From contig NZ_LRUJ01000033.1 in assembly GCF_001548475.1 (NCBI RefSeq), positions 1 through 55,762 on the forward strand: DNA of 55,762 nucleotides, in the 5' to 3' direction. The DNA comes from Bordetella hinzii LMG 13501. Its GTDB lineage: Bacteria > Pseudomonadota > Gammaproteobacteria > Burkholderiales > Burkholderiaceae_B. The notes under the pieces were generated by a model. It was not told the origin of the DNA and made no database searches. It worked only from the letters and a program-made list of their open reading frames with translations. Within the stretch, counting starts at the first letter, position 1. Each line of letters begins with the position of its first letter. Below, one piece after another: positions 1 to 7,355 of this stretch. The position numbers and the translations under genes were made by a program.

Positions 1-325
1 CGGCGGCGGGCGCCGGGGTAGCGGGCGCCGACGTGGCGGCCCCGGCCGCCGCGGCCGCCCGCGCCGTTGCGCCTGCCCCGGCCGCCTGTCCATCTTCCCA
101 ATAGGCCAGCACGGCGCCCACCGGCGCGCTCTGTCCCGCCGGCACCAGGATCTCGGCCAGCGTGCCGGCGGCCTCGGCCGGGATCTCGTTGGCGACCTTG
201 TCGGTCTCCACCACGAAGACGCCCTGGCCCGCGCCGAAGGCCTGGCCCGGCGCGACCATCCAGTCGGCCACCAGCCCTTCGGTCATGGTCAGCCCCAGCT
301 TGGGCATGAGCAGTTCGCGGCGCAC
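1..325 (-). CDS. 2-oxoacid dehydrogenase E2 (acyltransferase), N-terminal lipoyl domain, truncated by window edge
   Basis: Reading leftwards from a GTG, the product begins VRRELLMPKLGLTMTEG and carries a biotinyl/lipoyl domain of about 75 residues with the lipoyl-lysine motif VETDKVANEI, followed by an Ala/Pro-rich swinging-arm linker that runs off the left edge. This is the start of an E2 dihydrolipoamide acyltransferase of the acetoin/pyruvate dehydrogenase kind. A TTG at 331 overlaps the stop of the preceding enoyl-CoA hydratase gene and is an alternative start; an ATG at 307 is also possible but lies close to the domain core. It is the last visible gene of a leftward set encoding E1alpha, E1beta and the hydratase, so it should supply the acyl-carrying core of that complex. 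The catalytic domain and any E3 gene lie outside the window. Confidence 0.85.
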   Translation of the reverse strand, partial: MRRELLMPKLGLTMTEGLVADWMVAPGQAFGAGQGVFVVETDKVANEIPAEAAGTLAEILVPAGQSAPVGAVLAYWEDGQAAGAGATARAAAAAGAATSAPATPAPAA

Positions 326-327
326 GG

Positions 328-1116
328 TCAATGTCCCTTGAAGTCCGGCGCACGCTTGTCCAGGAAGGCGCGGCAGCCTTCGTGGGCATCGCGGCTATCC
401 AGCACCAGGCCTATCATGGCCTGCTCATGGGCCAGCGCCGCGCCCAAGGGCATTTCCACGCCCTGGCGCAGATTGCGCTTGAGCAGCTTGAGCACCAGGG
501 GCGATTTGCGCGCGATGCGCTCGGCCATCTCCAGGGTCCGCGCCATCAGCTCGGCGGCCGGCACGGCGCGATTGCACAGGCCCAGGGCCACCGCCTCGGC
601 GGCGTCGATCTGATCGCCGGTGAACATCAATTCCTTGGCGCGGCAAGGCGCGATCTGCCGCAGCAGGCGCTGCGTGCCGCCGGCCCCCGGGAACAGCCCC
701 AGGTTGATCTCGGGCAGGCCCAGGCGGGCATTGTCGGCCACCAGGCGGATGTCCAGGGTCAGCAACAGCTCCGTGCCCCCGCCCAACGCCCAGCCGTTGA
801 TGGCGCCCAGCGTCGGCTTGTCGCAATCCTCGAAACGGCGGAACACGCGATGGATGACCTCGGCGAACTCCAGGTAGTGGGCCAGCCCCTCGCGGCTGTC
901 CAGGTCGGCGATATCGCCGCCGGCCACAAAGGCGCGCTCGCCCGCGCCGGTCACCACGATGACGTGCACGCCAGCGTCGCACTCGGCCTGCTCCAGCGCC
1001 TGTTCCAGCGCCAGCAAAGTGGGAATGTCCAGCGCATTGAGCGTCTTGGGCCGGTCTATGGTCAGGATGGCGACGTTGCCGCGCTGTTCGCGCTTGATCA
1101 CTTGTTCGTTGCTCAT
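328..1116 (-). CDS. Enoyl-CoA hydratase/isomerase family protein
   Basis: A 262-residue crotonase-fold protein. The oxyanion-hole segments are visible: AFVAGGDI near residue 65 and GWALGGGTELLLTLDIR near residue 110, followed by GLPEINLGLFPGAGGTQRL with the usual acidic catalytic position. It should hydrate or isomerise an acyl-CoA. Its position between the E1beta gene (13 bp upstream) and the E2 gene (overlapping by a few bases) suggests it acts on the acyl-CoA made by the dehydrogenase complex or on the compound just before it. A GAAGG sequence precedes the ATG. Family-level assignment is strong; the substrate cannot be told from sequence. Confidence 0.9.
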   Translation of the reverse strand: MSNEQVIKREQRGNVAILTIDRPKTLNALDIPTLLALEQALEQAECDAGVHVIVVTGAGERAFVAGGDIADLDSREGLAHYLEFAEVIHRVFRRFEDCDKPTLGAINGWALGGGTELLLTLDIRLVADNARLGLPEINLGLFPGAGGTQRLLRQIAPCRAKELMFTGDQIDAAEAVALGLCNRAVPAAELMARTLEMAERIARKSPLVLKLLKRNLRQGVEMPLGAALAHEQAMIGLVLDSRDAHEGCRAFLDKRAPDFKGH

Positions 1117-1129
1117 GGAGCCTTCCTCA

Positions 1130-2098
1130 TCAAGAAACCGACTCGCGCACCGCCGCGCAGATGCGCGCCTCGGTCACCGCATAATGTTTTTCCAGCGAAC
1201 GCGCGAAAGGCACGGGCATGAAAGGCGCGGCCACCCGCAGGATGGGCGCGTCCAGTTCGTCGAAGGCTTCGGCGCCGACATGGGCCGCGATTTCCGCGCC
1301 GATACCGAAGGCGCCGACGGCCTCGTGCGCGATGACCAGCCGATGGCTGCGCGCCACCGAAGCCAGCACCGTGGCGCTGTCCCAGGGCTGCAGGCTGCGC
1401 AGGTCCACCACCTCAACCTCTATCCCTTCGGCCGACAGCGTCCGCGCCGCGGCCATCGCGGTGTGCACCGCCGCGCCGTAGCAGACCACCGTCACGTCCC
1501 GCCCGGGGCGCGCGATGCGCGCCTGGCCGATGGGCACGGGCGTGCCGTCCACCTCCCCCTTCATGCCGTACATGGCCTTGTGCTCGATAAAGACCACGGG
1601 GTCCGGGTCCTCGATGGCCGAACGCAGAAGCCCGTAGGCATCGGCCGGCGTGGCCGGGCAGACCAGCTTCAGGCCCGGCACATGGGCCAGCCAGGCCTCC
1701 AGGCATTGCGAATGCTGCGGCCCGGCGTTCAAGCCGCCGCCATGCGGCGTGCGCAGCACCATGGGCACGCTGGAGCGCCCGCCAAACATGAAGCGCGCCT
1801 TGGCGGCCTGGTTGACCAGCGCGTCCATGGCCAGCGTAATGAAGTCCATGAACATGATCTCCACCACCGGGCGCGTGCCGCTCATCGCCGCGCCCACGGC
1901 CAGCGAGGCCAGGCTGGATTCCGAGATCGGCGTGTCGCGCACGCGGCCGGCGCCGAAGCGCTCCATCAGGCCGCGCGTGGCCTTGAATGAGCCGCCGGCT
2001 TCGCCGATGTCCTCGCCCAGCAGGATGACGCTCTCGTCGGCCTGCATGGCATCGGCCAGCGCCTGATTGACGGCCTGGGCAAACTTCATTTCCTTCAT
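1130..2098 (-). CDS. 2-oxoacid dehydrogenase E1 component, beta subunit (acetoin/pyruvate type)
   Basis: A 322-residue transketolase-like protein starting MKEMKFAQAVNQALADAM with the E1beta core VILLGEDIGEAGG, RVRDTPISESSLASLAVG, and C-terminal transketolase domain (VEVVDLRSLQPWD, VIAHEAVGAFGIGAEIA). The start was chosen at the ATG at 2098 because GAGGG lies just upstream and the family begins here; an open frame extends further upstream but overlaps the E1alpha gene. Together with the alpha subunit it forms the thiamine-diphosphate E1 that decarboxylates a 2-oxo acid and loads the acyl group on E2. The size and two-subunit layout resemble AcoA/AcoB or branched-chain/pyruvate E1; the actual substrate is not decided by the sequence. 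Confidence 0.92.
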   Translation of the reverse strand: MKEMKFAQAVNQALADAMQADESVILLGEDIGEAGGSFKATRGLMERFGAGRVRDTPISESSLASLAVGAAMSGTRPVVEIMFMDFITLAMDALVNQAAKARFMFGGRSSVPMVLRTPHGGGLNAGPQHSQCLEAWLAHVPGLKLVCPATPADAYGLLRSAIEDPDPVVFIEHKAMYGMKGEVDGTPVPIGQARIARPGRDVTVVCYGAAVHTAMAAARTLSAEGIEVEVVDLRSLQPWDSATVLASVARSHRLVIAHEAVGAFGIGAEIAAHVGAEAFDELDAPILRVAAPFMPVPFARSLEKHYAVTEARICAAVRESVS

Positions 2099-2108
2099 GG
2101 CGTGTCCC

Positions 2109-3077
2109 TCAAGCCGGCACGGTGTAGACATCGAGGCGGGCCGCCTCGTAGGCGGGCAGCGCATCGGCGCGCGCGGCCTCGATGGCCTGGGCCACCCGCG
2201 CGTCCACTTCGCTTTCCTGCGCCGCCAGGACCTCTTCCTTGACGCCCGCCTTGCGCAGCGCGGCGCGCGTCCGCGCCAGCGGATCGTCCTCGCCTTCCAG
2301 GGCCAGGTCCTCGCCGGCGCGGTACTTCTGGGGATCACCCTCGTAGTGGCCGCGGATGCGGCGGGTGGCGCACTCCAGCACGGCCGGCCCTTCGCCGCGG
2401 CGCAGTCGTTCGGCGGCCCGCGCGGCCGAGGCGGCCACGGCGGCCGCGTCATTGCCGTCGACCGCCTGATAGTCGATGCCGAAGGCCCCGGCCAGGTCGC
2501 GCAGCGCGAAAGCCAGCTGCCGGCTGCTGGGCGAAAACTCCGACCAGCCGTTGTTCTCGCACACCAGCAACAACGGCAGGCGCCACAGGCGGGCCATGTT
2601 CAGCGTCTCGTGCAGCACGCCCTCGGCCATCGCGCCATCGCCGAAAAAGGCCACGGCGATGGCGCCGTTGCCGCGCACCTGGTGGGCCACCGCGCTGCCC
2701 ATGGCGATGGGGATGCCGGCGCCGACGATGCCATTGGCGCCCAGGATGCCCAGATCCATGTCGGCCACATGCATGGAGCCGCCCCGGCCCCGGCAGATGC
2801 CGCCCTCGCGCCCCATGACCTCCTTGAAGAAGGCCGGCAGCGACAGCCCGCGCGCCAGCACATGGCCATGGCCGCGATGCGTCGTGGCCAGCGTGTCGTC
2901 GGCGCCCAGCACCGAACACACCCCGGCGGCCACGCCCTCCTGGCCCAGGCTCAAGTGGATGAAGCCCGGCACCTCGCCGTCGGCGAACAGGCGCACCAGG
3001 CTGCTCTCCACGGCGCGGATGGTTTTCATCGTGCGGAACAGGGCCAGCAGCGGTCCGGTGTCTGGCTTGGACGCCAT
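2109..3077 (-). CDS. 2-oxoacid dehydrogenase E1 component, alpha subunit (acetoin/pyruvate type)
   Basis: A 322-residue thiamine-diphosphate-binding subunit. The ThDP motif is clear: FFGDGAMAEGVLHETLNM then CENNGWSEF, preceded by the conserved GKGGSMH equivalent RGRGGSMHVAD and a THRGHGHVLARG loop. It begins MASKPDTGPLLALFRTM and ends 10 bp before the beta subunit, so the two are translated together. It is the first gene of the leftward E1alpha-E1beta-hydratase-E2 set, separated from the upstream amidohydrolase by 230 bp that hold two hairpins and a promoter-sized region, so it probably has its own promoter. Acetoin dehydrogenase AcoA is the nearest familiar analogue, but pyruvate-type E1alpha cannot be excluded. 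Confidence 0.92.
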   Translation of the reverse strand: MASKPDTGPLLALFRTMKTIRAVESSLVRLFADGEVPGFIHLSLGQEGVAAGVCSVLGADDTLATTHRGHGHVLARGLSLPAFFKEVMGREGGICRGRGGSMHVADMDLGILGANGIVGAGIPIAMGSAVAHQVRGNGAIAVAFFGDGAMAEGVLHETLNMARLWRLPLLLVCENNGWSEFSPSSRQLAFALRDLAGAFGIDYQAVDGNDAAAVAASAARAAERLRRGEGPAVLECATRRIRGHYEGDPQKYRAGEDLALEGEDDPLARTRAALRKAGVKEEVLAAQESEVDARVAQAIEAARADALPAYEAARLDVYTVPA

Positions 3078-3124
3078 GTGCGAGTCTCCATGCGCCGGCC
3101 GTCTGCGCGGCGGCTTTTATGATT

Positions 3125-3142
3125 GATGAATCGTGAGTCATC
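3125..3142. promoter_or_regulatory. Imperfect 18-bp palindrome upstream of the E1alpha gene
   Basis: The sequence GATGAATCGTGAGTCATC matches its reverse complement at 14 of 18 positions and lies about 50 bp upstream of the E1alpha start, where an operator or promoter would be expected. A related block TGAATTCGTGA occurs at 6335-6345 upstream of the FAH gene, the other leftward unit of this island. This may be a common regulator site; no regulator is proven. Confidence 0.35.
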
Positions 3143-3222
3143 TTAGGAAGCCAAACTGGCCCTGTCAATGGATGGCGCACTGGTGGAAACCCTGGCGCGA
3201 CGCGCACGGCGCCGCGGCACGC

Positions 3223-3254
3223 AAAGGGACGCGCCCCGAGGGGCGCGTCCCTTT
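3223..3254 (-). terminator. Perfect 15-bp inverted repeat, terminator-like
   Basis: AAAGGGACGCGCCCC and its exact complement are separated by GA at 3238-3239. It lies downstream of the leftward amidohydrolase stop (3310-3308) and ahead of the E1alpha gene. The A/T at the outer ends gives a short T run on either strand, so it could act in either direction; with the neighbouring genes both leftward it most likely ends the FAH-hydrolase-amidohydrolase transcript. Confidence 0.6.
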
Positions 3255-3282
3255 CTTGAAAGCCTGCCGGTCTGGAGAGGGA

Positions 3283-3303
3283 CGGCCCCGCGGCGCGGGG
3301 CCG
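3283..3303 (-). terminator. 9-bp GC hairpin directly after the amidohydrolase stop
   Basis: CGGCCCCGC, a GGC loop and GCGGGGCCG form a strong stem four bases after the amidohydrolase stop codon. There is no T tract of its own; with the hairpin at 3223-3254 it makes a tandem pair that may protect the mRNA end or add to termination. Confidence 0.4.
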
Positions 3304-3307
3304 CCGG

Positions 3308-4624
3308 CTAGACGGCCTGGCGCACCGCCGCCTCGTTGGCCGGCGCCGAGCGGATCAGGCCGCGCGCCGGCAACAGCGGGCGGCTGTTCTTGAACAGCTC
3401 GCCATCCTTCATGACCATGAGAATCCGGTCGGCATCCTGCAACAGGCTCAAGTCCTCGATGGGATTGCCGTCGACCAGGATGATGTCGGCCAGATAGCCC
3501 TCCTTGAGCAGGCCCAGCTCATCGGGCCGCATCATCAGCTCGCCGCCCAGCTTGGTGGCCGACACCAGGGCTTCCTTGGGTGTCATGCCCACATACTTCA
3601 CCAGGTATTCCAGGTCGCGCGCATTGGTGCCATGCGGCATCCAGGCAAAGCCATAGTCGCCGCCGGGCAGCACCCGGATGCCGCGCTTGTGCATCTTGGT
3701 CAGCGTCTCCGAGGCCATTTCCAGTTCGCGCTTGTAGCCCATCTTGGAGGCGATCTCCTCGGTGATGCCGAAAGCCGAGGCGTTGTACAGGGTATTGACC
3801 AGCCAGCCCAGGCCGGGCGCGACAAAGTGCTTGTCCTTGGCCGCCTCCAGCATGTCCAGCGCCTCTTCGTCGGCAAAACTGGCATGGAAGATGAGTTCGA
3901 AACCATGCTTGATGCAGGTCTTGACCGATTCCTTGGAGCGTGCATGCGCGGCCACCCGTTTGCCGGCCAGGCGCGCCTCGGCGGCCAGCATGGCGATCTC
4001 CTCCTCGGAGAAAGGATTGGCCTCGGCCGGAATGCCGGCGATGTATTCGCCCGATAGGTTGATCTTCAGCTGGTCGACGCCGAACTTCACGAACATGCGC
4101 ACGATGCGCCGCATATCCTCGGGGCCGCTGCACACGGCGCCGAAGTTCAGTTCCTCGAAGGGCAGGTGCGGCAAGGTGTTGTCGCCCAGATTGCCCGCCG
4201 TGGTGATCTCCTGGCTGCCGGCCAGGTAGCGCGGGCCGGGAAACTCGCCCGCGTTGACCGCGTTGCGCAACACCACATCCAGGCGCGGCTTGGCCGTGGC
4301 CGCGCCCAGCGCGCTCGTCCAGCCCATTTCCAGGTAGCGCCTGGCCACGCGCACACACCACAGAATGTGTTCCTCGGGAGGCATGAACTGGATCGCCGCC
4401 AGGCTGGGCTGGTCATTCCAGGAGAAGTGCGTATGCGCCTCCGTCATGCCCGGCATCAGGAAAGCGCCGTGTCCATCGATGATCTTGGCGTCGCCGGTCT
4501 GCAGGTATTCACCCGCGCGCGCGATGGCCTCGATGCGATTGCCCTTGACGAGCACCTCGCCCCGATAGGGATCGGCGCCGCTGCCGTCGAAGATCGAAAC
4601 ATTGGTGATTGCAATGCTGTCCAT
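3308..4624 (-). CDS. Metal-dependent amidohydrolase (imidazolonepropionase-like)
   Basis: A 438-residue amidohydrolase-superfamily TIM-barrel enzyme. The metal site is visible as the HxH pair in GMTEAHTHFSWND (about residues 60-66), later histidines in RVAAHARSKES and LIFHASFADEE, and the aspartate in LPGGDYGFAWMPHG. The N- and C-terminal beta-sandwich strands (ITNVSIFDGSG; GYLADIILVDGNPIEDL) are typical of cytosolic members that hydrolyse cyclic amides or related C-N bonds. It begins 27 bp after the alpha/beta hydrolase stop and is preceded by GAGGAGACAAGG, a good ribosome site, so it is the third gene of the FAH operon. Substrate unknown; a ring-opening or deacylating step in the same pathway is the natural guess. 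Confidence 0.88.
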   Translation of the reverse strand: MDSIAITNVSIFDGSGADPYRGEVLVKGNRIEAIARAGEYLQTGDAKIIDGHGAFLMPGMTEAHTHFSWNDQPSLAAIQFMPPEEHILWCVRVARRYLEMGWTSALGAATAKPRLDVVLRNAVNAGEFPGPRYLAGSQEITTAGNLGDNTLPHLPFEELNFGAVCSGPEDMRRIVRMFVKFGVDQLKINLSGEYIAGIPAEANPFSEEEIAMLAAEARLAGKRVAAHARSKESVKTCIKHGFELIFHASFADEEALDMLEAAKDKHFVAPGLGWLVNTLYNASAFGITEEIASKMGYKRELEMASETLTKMHKRGIRVLPGGDYGFAWMPHGTNARDLEYLVKYVGMTPKEALVSATKLGGELMMRPDELGLLKEGYLADIILVDGNPIEDLSLLQDADRILMVMKDGELFKNSRPLLPARGLIRSAPANEAAVRQAV

Positions 4625-4651
4625 GCCCTTGTCTCCTCGCTGTTCTTGTCT

Positions 4652-5431
4652 TCAGCGTTTGTAGAAGTCCGCCAGCAGGCGGGCGCATTCGAATGGTTTC
4701 TCGTAGGTGGTCCAGTGGCCGCAGCCTTGCAGCACGAACGGGCGCGCGTCCTTGAGACGGCCGGCCAGCGCCTGGGTGCCGGCCGGCGTGCCCACGCCGT
4801 CCTCATCGCCCGTCACCAGCAGGACCGGCATCGCGAGCTGCTCGACCGGCGCGGCCTGGGCTTCGGCCAGCGCTTCGCAATTGAGCGCGTAGCCCTCGGG
4901 CGGCTGGCGCATGATCGATTCGCGCACCAGCGCCAGGCTCACCGGCCGCTCGTTCTTGGTCTGCGCGCTGGTGGCGGCCTTGCAGATCGCGTCGGCGATC
5001 TCCTGCATGGCGGCCGCGCCGCCGCGCGCGGCGCGGGCGCGGTTGCGGGTGGGCTCGCGCGCCGCGTCGGGCGGCGCGGCCAGCGGGCCGAACAGCGCCA
5101 GCGAGCTGACGCGCTCCGGGTGCGCCACGGCCAGGTGCTGGGCGATGATGGTGCCCATGGAATGCGCCACCACATGGGCGCGCGCGATCTGCAGGGCATC
5201 GAGCACGCCCGCCAGCGCGGCGACATGGCTGGCGATGCTGATCGCGCCCGGAGGGTCGCCGCTGCGCCCGGCGCCGGCCAGATCGGGCCGGATCACGCGC
5301 TTGTCGCCGAAGGCCTCCATGACGGGCGACCAGAAGTTGGAGCTGCCGCCCAGCCCATGGATGCACAAGACGGCCTCGCCGCCCGTGCCGGAGTCTTCGA
5401 CCCAGAGGCCGTTGATGCGTTCGGAACTCAT
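4652..5431 (-). CDS. Alpha/beta hydrolase
   Basis: A 259-residue alpha/beta-hydrolase-fold protein starting MSSERINGLWVEDSG. The oxyanion region CIHGLGGSSNFW, the nucleophile elbow VAHSMGTIIAQ (Ser near residue 96), the acid in VTGDEDGVG and the final histidine in LQGCGHWTTYE make a complete Ser-Asp-His triad. The ATG at 5431 overlaps the stop of the FAH gene by ATGA, so the two are translationally coupled; a longer open frame reaches upstream but overlaps that gene. Proteins of this kind near acetoin-type dehydrogenases or FAH enzymes often act as carbon-carbon bond (beta-ketolase) or ester hydrolases in ring-cleavage pathways. Which one applies here is not determined. Confidence 0.88.
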   Translation of the reverse strand: MSSERINGLWVEDSGTGGEAVLCIHGLGGSSNFWSPVMEAFGDKRVIRPDLAGAGRSGDPPGAISIASHVAALAGVLDALQIARAHVVAHSMGTIIAQHLAVAHPERVSSLALFGPLAAPPDAAREPTRNRARAARGGAAAMQEIADAICKAATSAQTKNERPVSLALVRESIMRQPPEGYALNCEALAEAQAAPVEQLAMPVLLVTGDEDGVGTPAGTQALAGRLKDARPFVLQGCGHWTTYEKPFECARLLADFYKR

Positions 5432-6309
5432 GCGCCCACCTCGTTTTCCAGCCGGCCGATGCCGGCGATTTCTATGGTCATGACATCGCCGCGCCGCAGG
5501 AAGCGCGGCGGGTTGAAACCGATGCCCACGCCCTCGGGCGTGCCCGTGGCGATGATGTCGCCCGGCATCAGCGCGATGCCGGCCGACAGGGTTTCGATCA
5601 GTGTGGGAATATCGAAGATCAGATCGCGCGTATTGGCGTCCTGGCGCAGCTCGCCATTGATCCAGCACTTCAAGTCCAGGTTGCCGCCGTCGATCTCGTC
5701 GGCCGTCACCGCCACCGGCCCCATGGGCCCGAAGGTGTCGAAGGACTTGCCCATATGCCATTGCTTGTGCCGCTTCTGCCAGTCGCGGGCGGTCACATCG
5801 TTGAGGATGGTGTAGCCCCACACATGGTCCATGGCCTGGTCGCGCCGGATGCCGCGCCCGCCACGGCCGATGATCACCGCCAGTTCGGCCTCGTAGTCCA
5901 GCGCCTCGCTGACGCCGGCCGCGTCCCAGACCGCTTCGCCGTGCGCCACCACCGTCTGCGGCGTCTTGGAGAACACGATGGGGAACTCCGGAATAGCGTC
6001 GGCCGCGGCGGTCTGCCCGGCATCGAAACCGCTCTTGGTGAACTCCTGCGCGTGATCGCGGTAGTTCTTGCCCACGCAGAAGATATTGCGCGCCGGCTTG
6101 GGGATGGGCGCCAGCAGCTTCACGCCGCGCAAGGCCAGGACCTGTCCGTCGCCACGCAGCGTGGACAGCGGCGCGCCGCCGGCAATCAGCGCGGCCAGGT
6201 CCGTCACGGGCCGGCCGTCGGCGTAGGCCAGGGCCTGGACTTCGCCTTCGCCGGCCAGGCGTCCCACACGAGTCTGGCCAGCGCTATCAAGATAGGTGAG
6301 GAGCTTCAT
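5428..6309 (-). CDS. Fumarylacetoacetate hydrolase (FAH) family protein
   Basis: A 293-residue protein of the FAH/2-hydroxyhepta-2,4-diene-1,7-dioate isomerase superfamily. The signature stretches are NIFCVGKNYRDHAQEF, the metal-binding acids in ALDYEAELAVIIGRGG, GYTILNDVTARDWQ and the terminal GDIIATGTPEGVG. Members hydrolyse acylpyruvates or decarboxylate/isomerise oxo-dienoates, using Mg2+. The start MKLLTYLDSAG at 6309 fits the family; an in-frame upstream ATG at 6360 would add 17 residues and would run through the operator repeats, so it is less likely. It is the first gene of a leftward operon, divergent from the GntR regulator, and its ribosome site overlaps the 11-bp repeats. Confidence 0.9.
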   Translation of the reverse strand: MKLLTYLDSAGQTRVGRLAGEGEVQALAYADGRPVTDLAALIAGGAPLSTLRGDGQVLALRGVKLLAPIPKPARNIFCVGKNYRDHAQEFTKSGFDAGQTAAADAIPEFPIVFSKTPQTVVAHGEAVWDAAGVSEALDYEAELAVIIGRGGRGIRRDQAMDHVWGYTILNDVTARDWQKRHKQWHMGKSFDTFGPMGPVAVTADEIDGGNLDLKCWINGELRQDANTRDLIFDIPTLIETLSAGIALMPGDIIATGTPEGVGIGFNPPRFLRRGDVMTIEIAGIGRLENEVGA

Positions 6310-6331
6310 ATTGATCCAATATTGATCCAAT
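6310..6331. promoter_or_regulatory. Two tandem 11-bp operator repeats abutting the FAH start codon
   Basis: ATTGATCCAAT occurs twice head to tail (6310-6320 and 6321-6331), directly next to the FAH ATG. Each copy is itself a short dyad, ATTG-N3-CAAT, the size of a GntR half-site. The reverse-orientation relatives at 6426-6447 flank the other side of the same intergenic region. They are probably sites for the adjacent FadR-type repressor; here binding would cover the ribosome site and leader of the FAH operon. Confidence 0.6.
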
Positions 6332-6425
6332 TGTTGAATTCGTGAACCATTATGACCCATCCGATTGATACAGTCAGCAGAAACTCGGGTTTTACTAGAG
6401 AAAACACCTAGTATTTGACCGGAAA

Positions 6426-6447
6426 ATTGGATTAGAATTGGATCAAA
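6426..6447. promoter_or_regulatory. Mirrored pair of 11-bp operator repeats before the GntR gene
   Basis: ATTGGATTAGA (6426-6436) and ATTGGATCAAA (6437-6447) are degenerate reverse complements of the ATTGATCCAAT repeats at 6310-6331, in tandem and just upstream of the GntR gene. The pair ends next to the AAGG of its ribosome site. Autoregulation of the GntR gene is the obvious reading. Confidence 0.55.
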
Positions 6448-6458
6448 AAAGGATGTCT

Positions 6459-7178
6459 ATGAATACCCCTGACAGTACGCGAGGCCTGCGCAACAAGGCC
6501 CAGCACGGCAGCGCCGCCCTGCTGCAGCATGTGCGCAAGCGCGTGGCCGACGGCACCTGGCCGCCCGGCTACCGCCTCCCGCCCGAGCGCGAGCTGGTCG
6601 CGCAATTCGGCATTGCCCGCAACACGCTGCGCAAAGTCATGAGCCAGCTCGAGCAAGATGGCGTCATCACGCGCCATGTCGGGCGCGGCACCTTCGTGGC
6701 GGACAACCCGGCGCCGGCCGTCAATGCGGCCGAATCGCTCCTGCAGCGCATCCACGGCGCCAGCCCCGCCGAAGTCATGGAGCTGCGCCTGCAGATCGAG
6801 CCCCAGTTCGTCGAACTGGCGGCCACCCGCGCCAGCGGCCGCGACCTGCAACAGATCGCGCATTGCCTGGAACAAAGCGAACAGGCCGCCAGCGTGCTGG
6901 ATTTCGAGTATTGGGACGGGGCGTTGCACCAGGCCATCCTGGCGGCCGCGCACAACAATCTGCTCACCGACCTGTACGACGCCATCAATGGCGTGCGCAA
7001 ACAGCCCGAGTGGGAAGCCCTCAAACAGCGCAGCCTCACGCCGGCCCGGCTGGCGCGCTACCGCGCCCAGCATCGCGCCATCGTCGACGCCCTGCGCCAG
7101 CGCGACGCCCGCGCCGCCAGCGCCGGGGTGCGCGAACACCTGCTCGAAGTGCGGGCCGGCATGATGGGCGAACTGTAG
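6459..7178 (+). CDS. FadR-subfamily GntR transcriptional regulator
   Basis: A 239-residue regulator beginning MNTPDSTRGLRNKAQHG. The N-terminal winged helix has the GntR hallmark GYRLPPERELVAQFGIARNT (about residues 30-49) and the wing GVITRHVGRGTFV; the remainder is an FCD ligand-binding domain (EVMELRLQIEPQFVELAA, with histidines in the HQAILAAAHNNL stretch that commonly hold a metal). The ATG at 6459 was chosen because AAGGA sits six bases upstream; TTG 6438 and ATG 6453 are in frame but have no well placed ribosome site. It faces the FAH operon and is followed by the amidohydrolase-ABC operon, so it may control both. The effector is likely a small carboxylate of the pathway. Confidence 0.9.
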   Translation: MNTPDSTRGLRNKAQHGSAALLQHVRKRVADGTWPPGYRLPPERELVAQFGIARNTLRKVMSQLEQDGVITRHVGRGTFVADNPAPAVNAAESLLQRIHGASPAEVMELRLQIEPQFVELAATRASGRDLQQIAHCLEQSEQAASVLDFEYWDGALHQAILAAAHNNLLTDLYDAINGVRKQPEWEALKQRSLTPARLARYRAQHRAIVDALRQRDARAASAGVREHLLEVRAGMMGEL

Positions 7179-7355
7179 GCGCCGCTGGCCAGGATCGTCG
7201 CGGAAGGAACCCCTTCGGGCGCCGGCGCTTCGTGCCGCCTTGGCATTTGCTCATAAGCACAAGAAAAGAACGAATCCTTCGTTGGGCGGGCATCCCTGCT
7301 GTCTTAGAGTCTTCGACAGCAGTGGTGCCCGTCTTTTTCTTTTCTGGAGCCAGCC

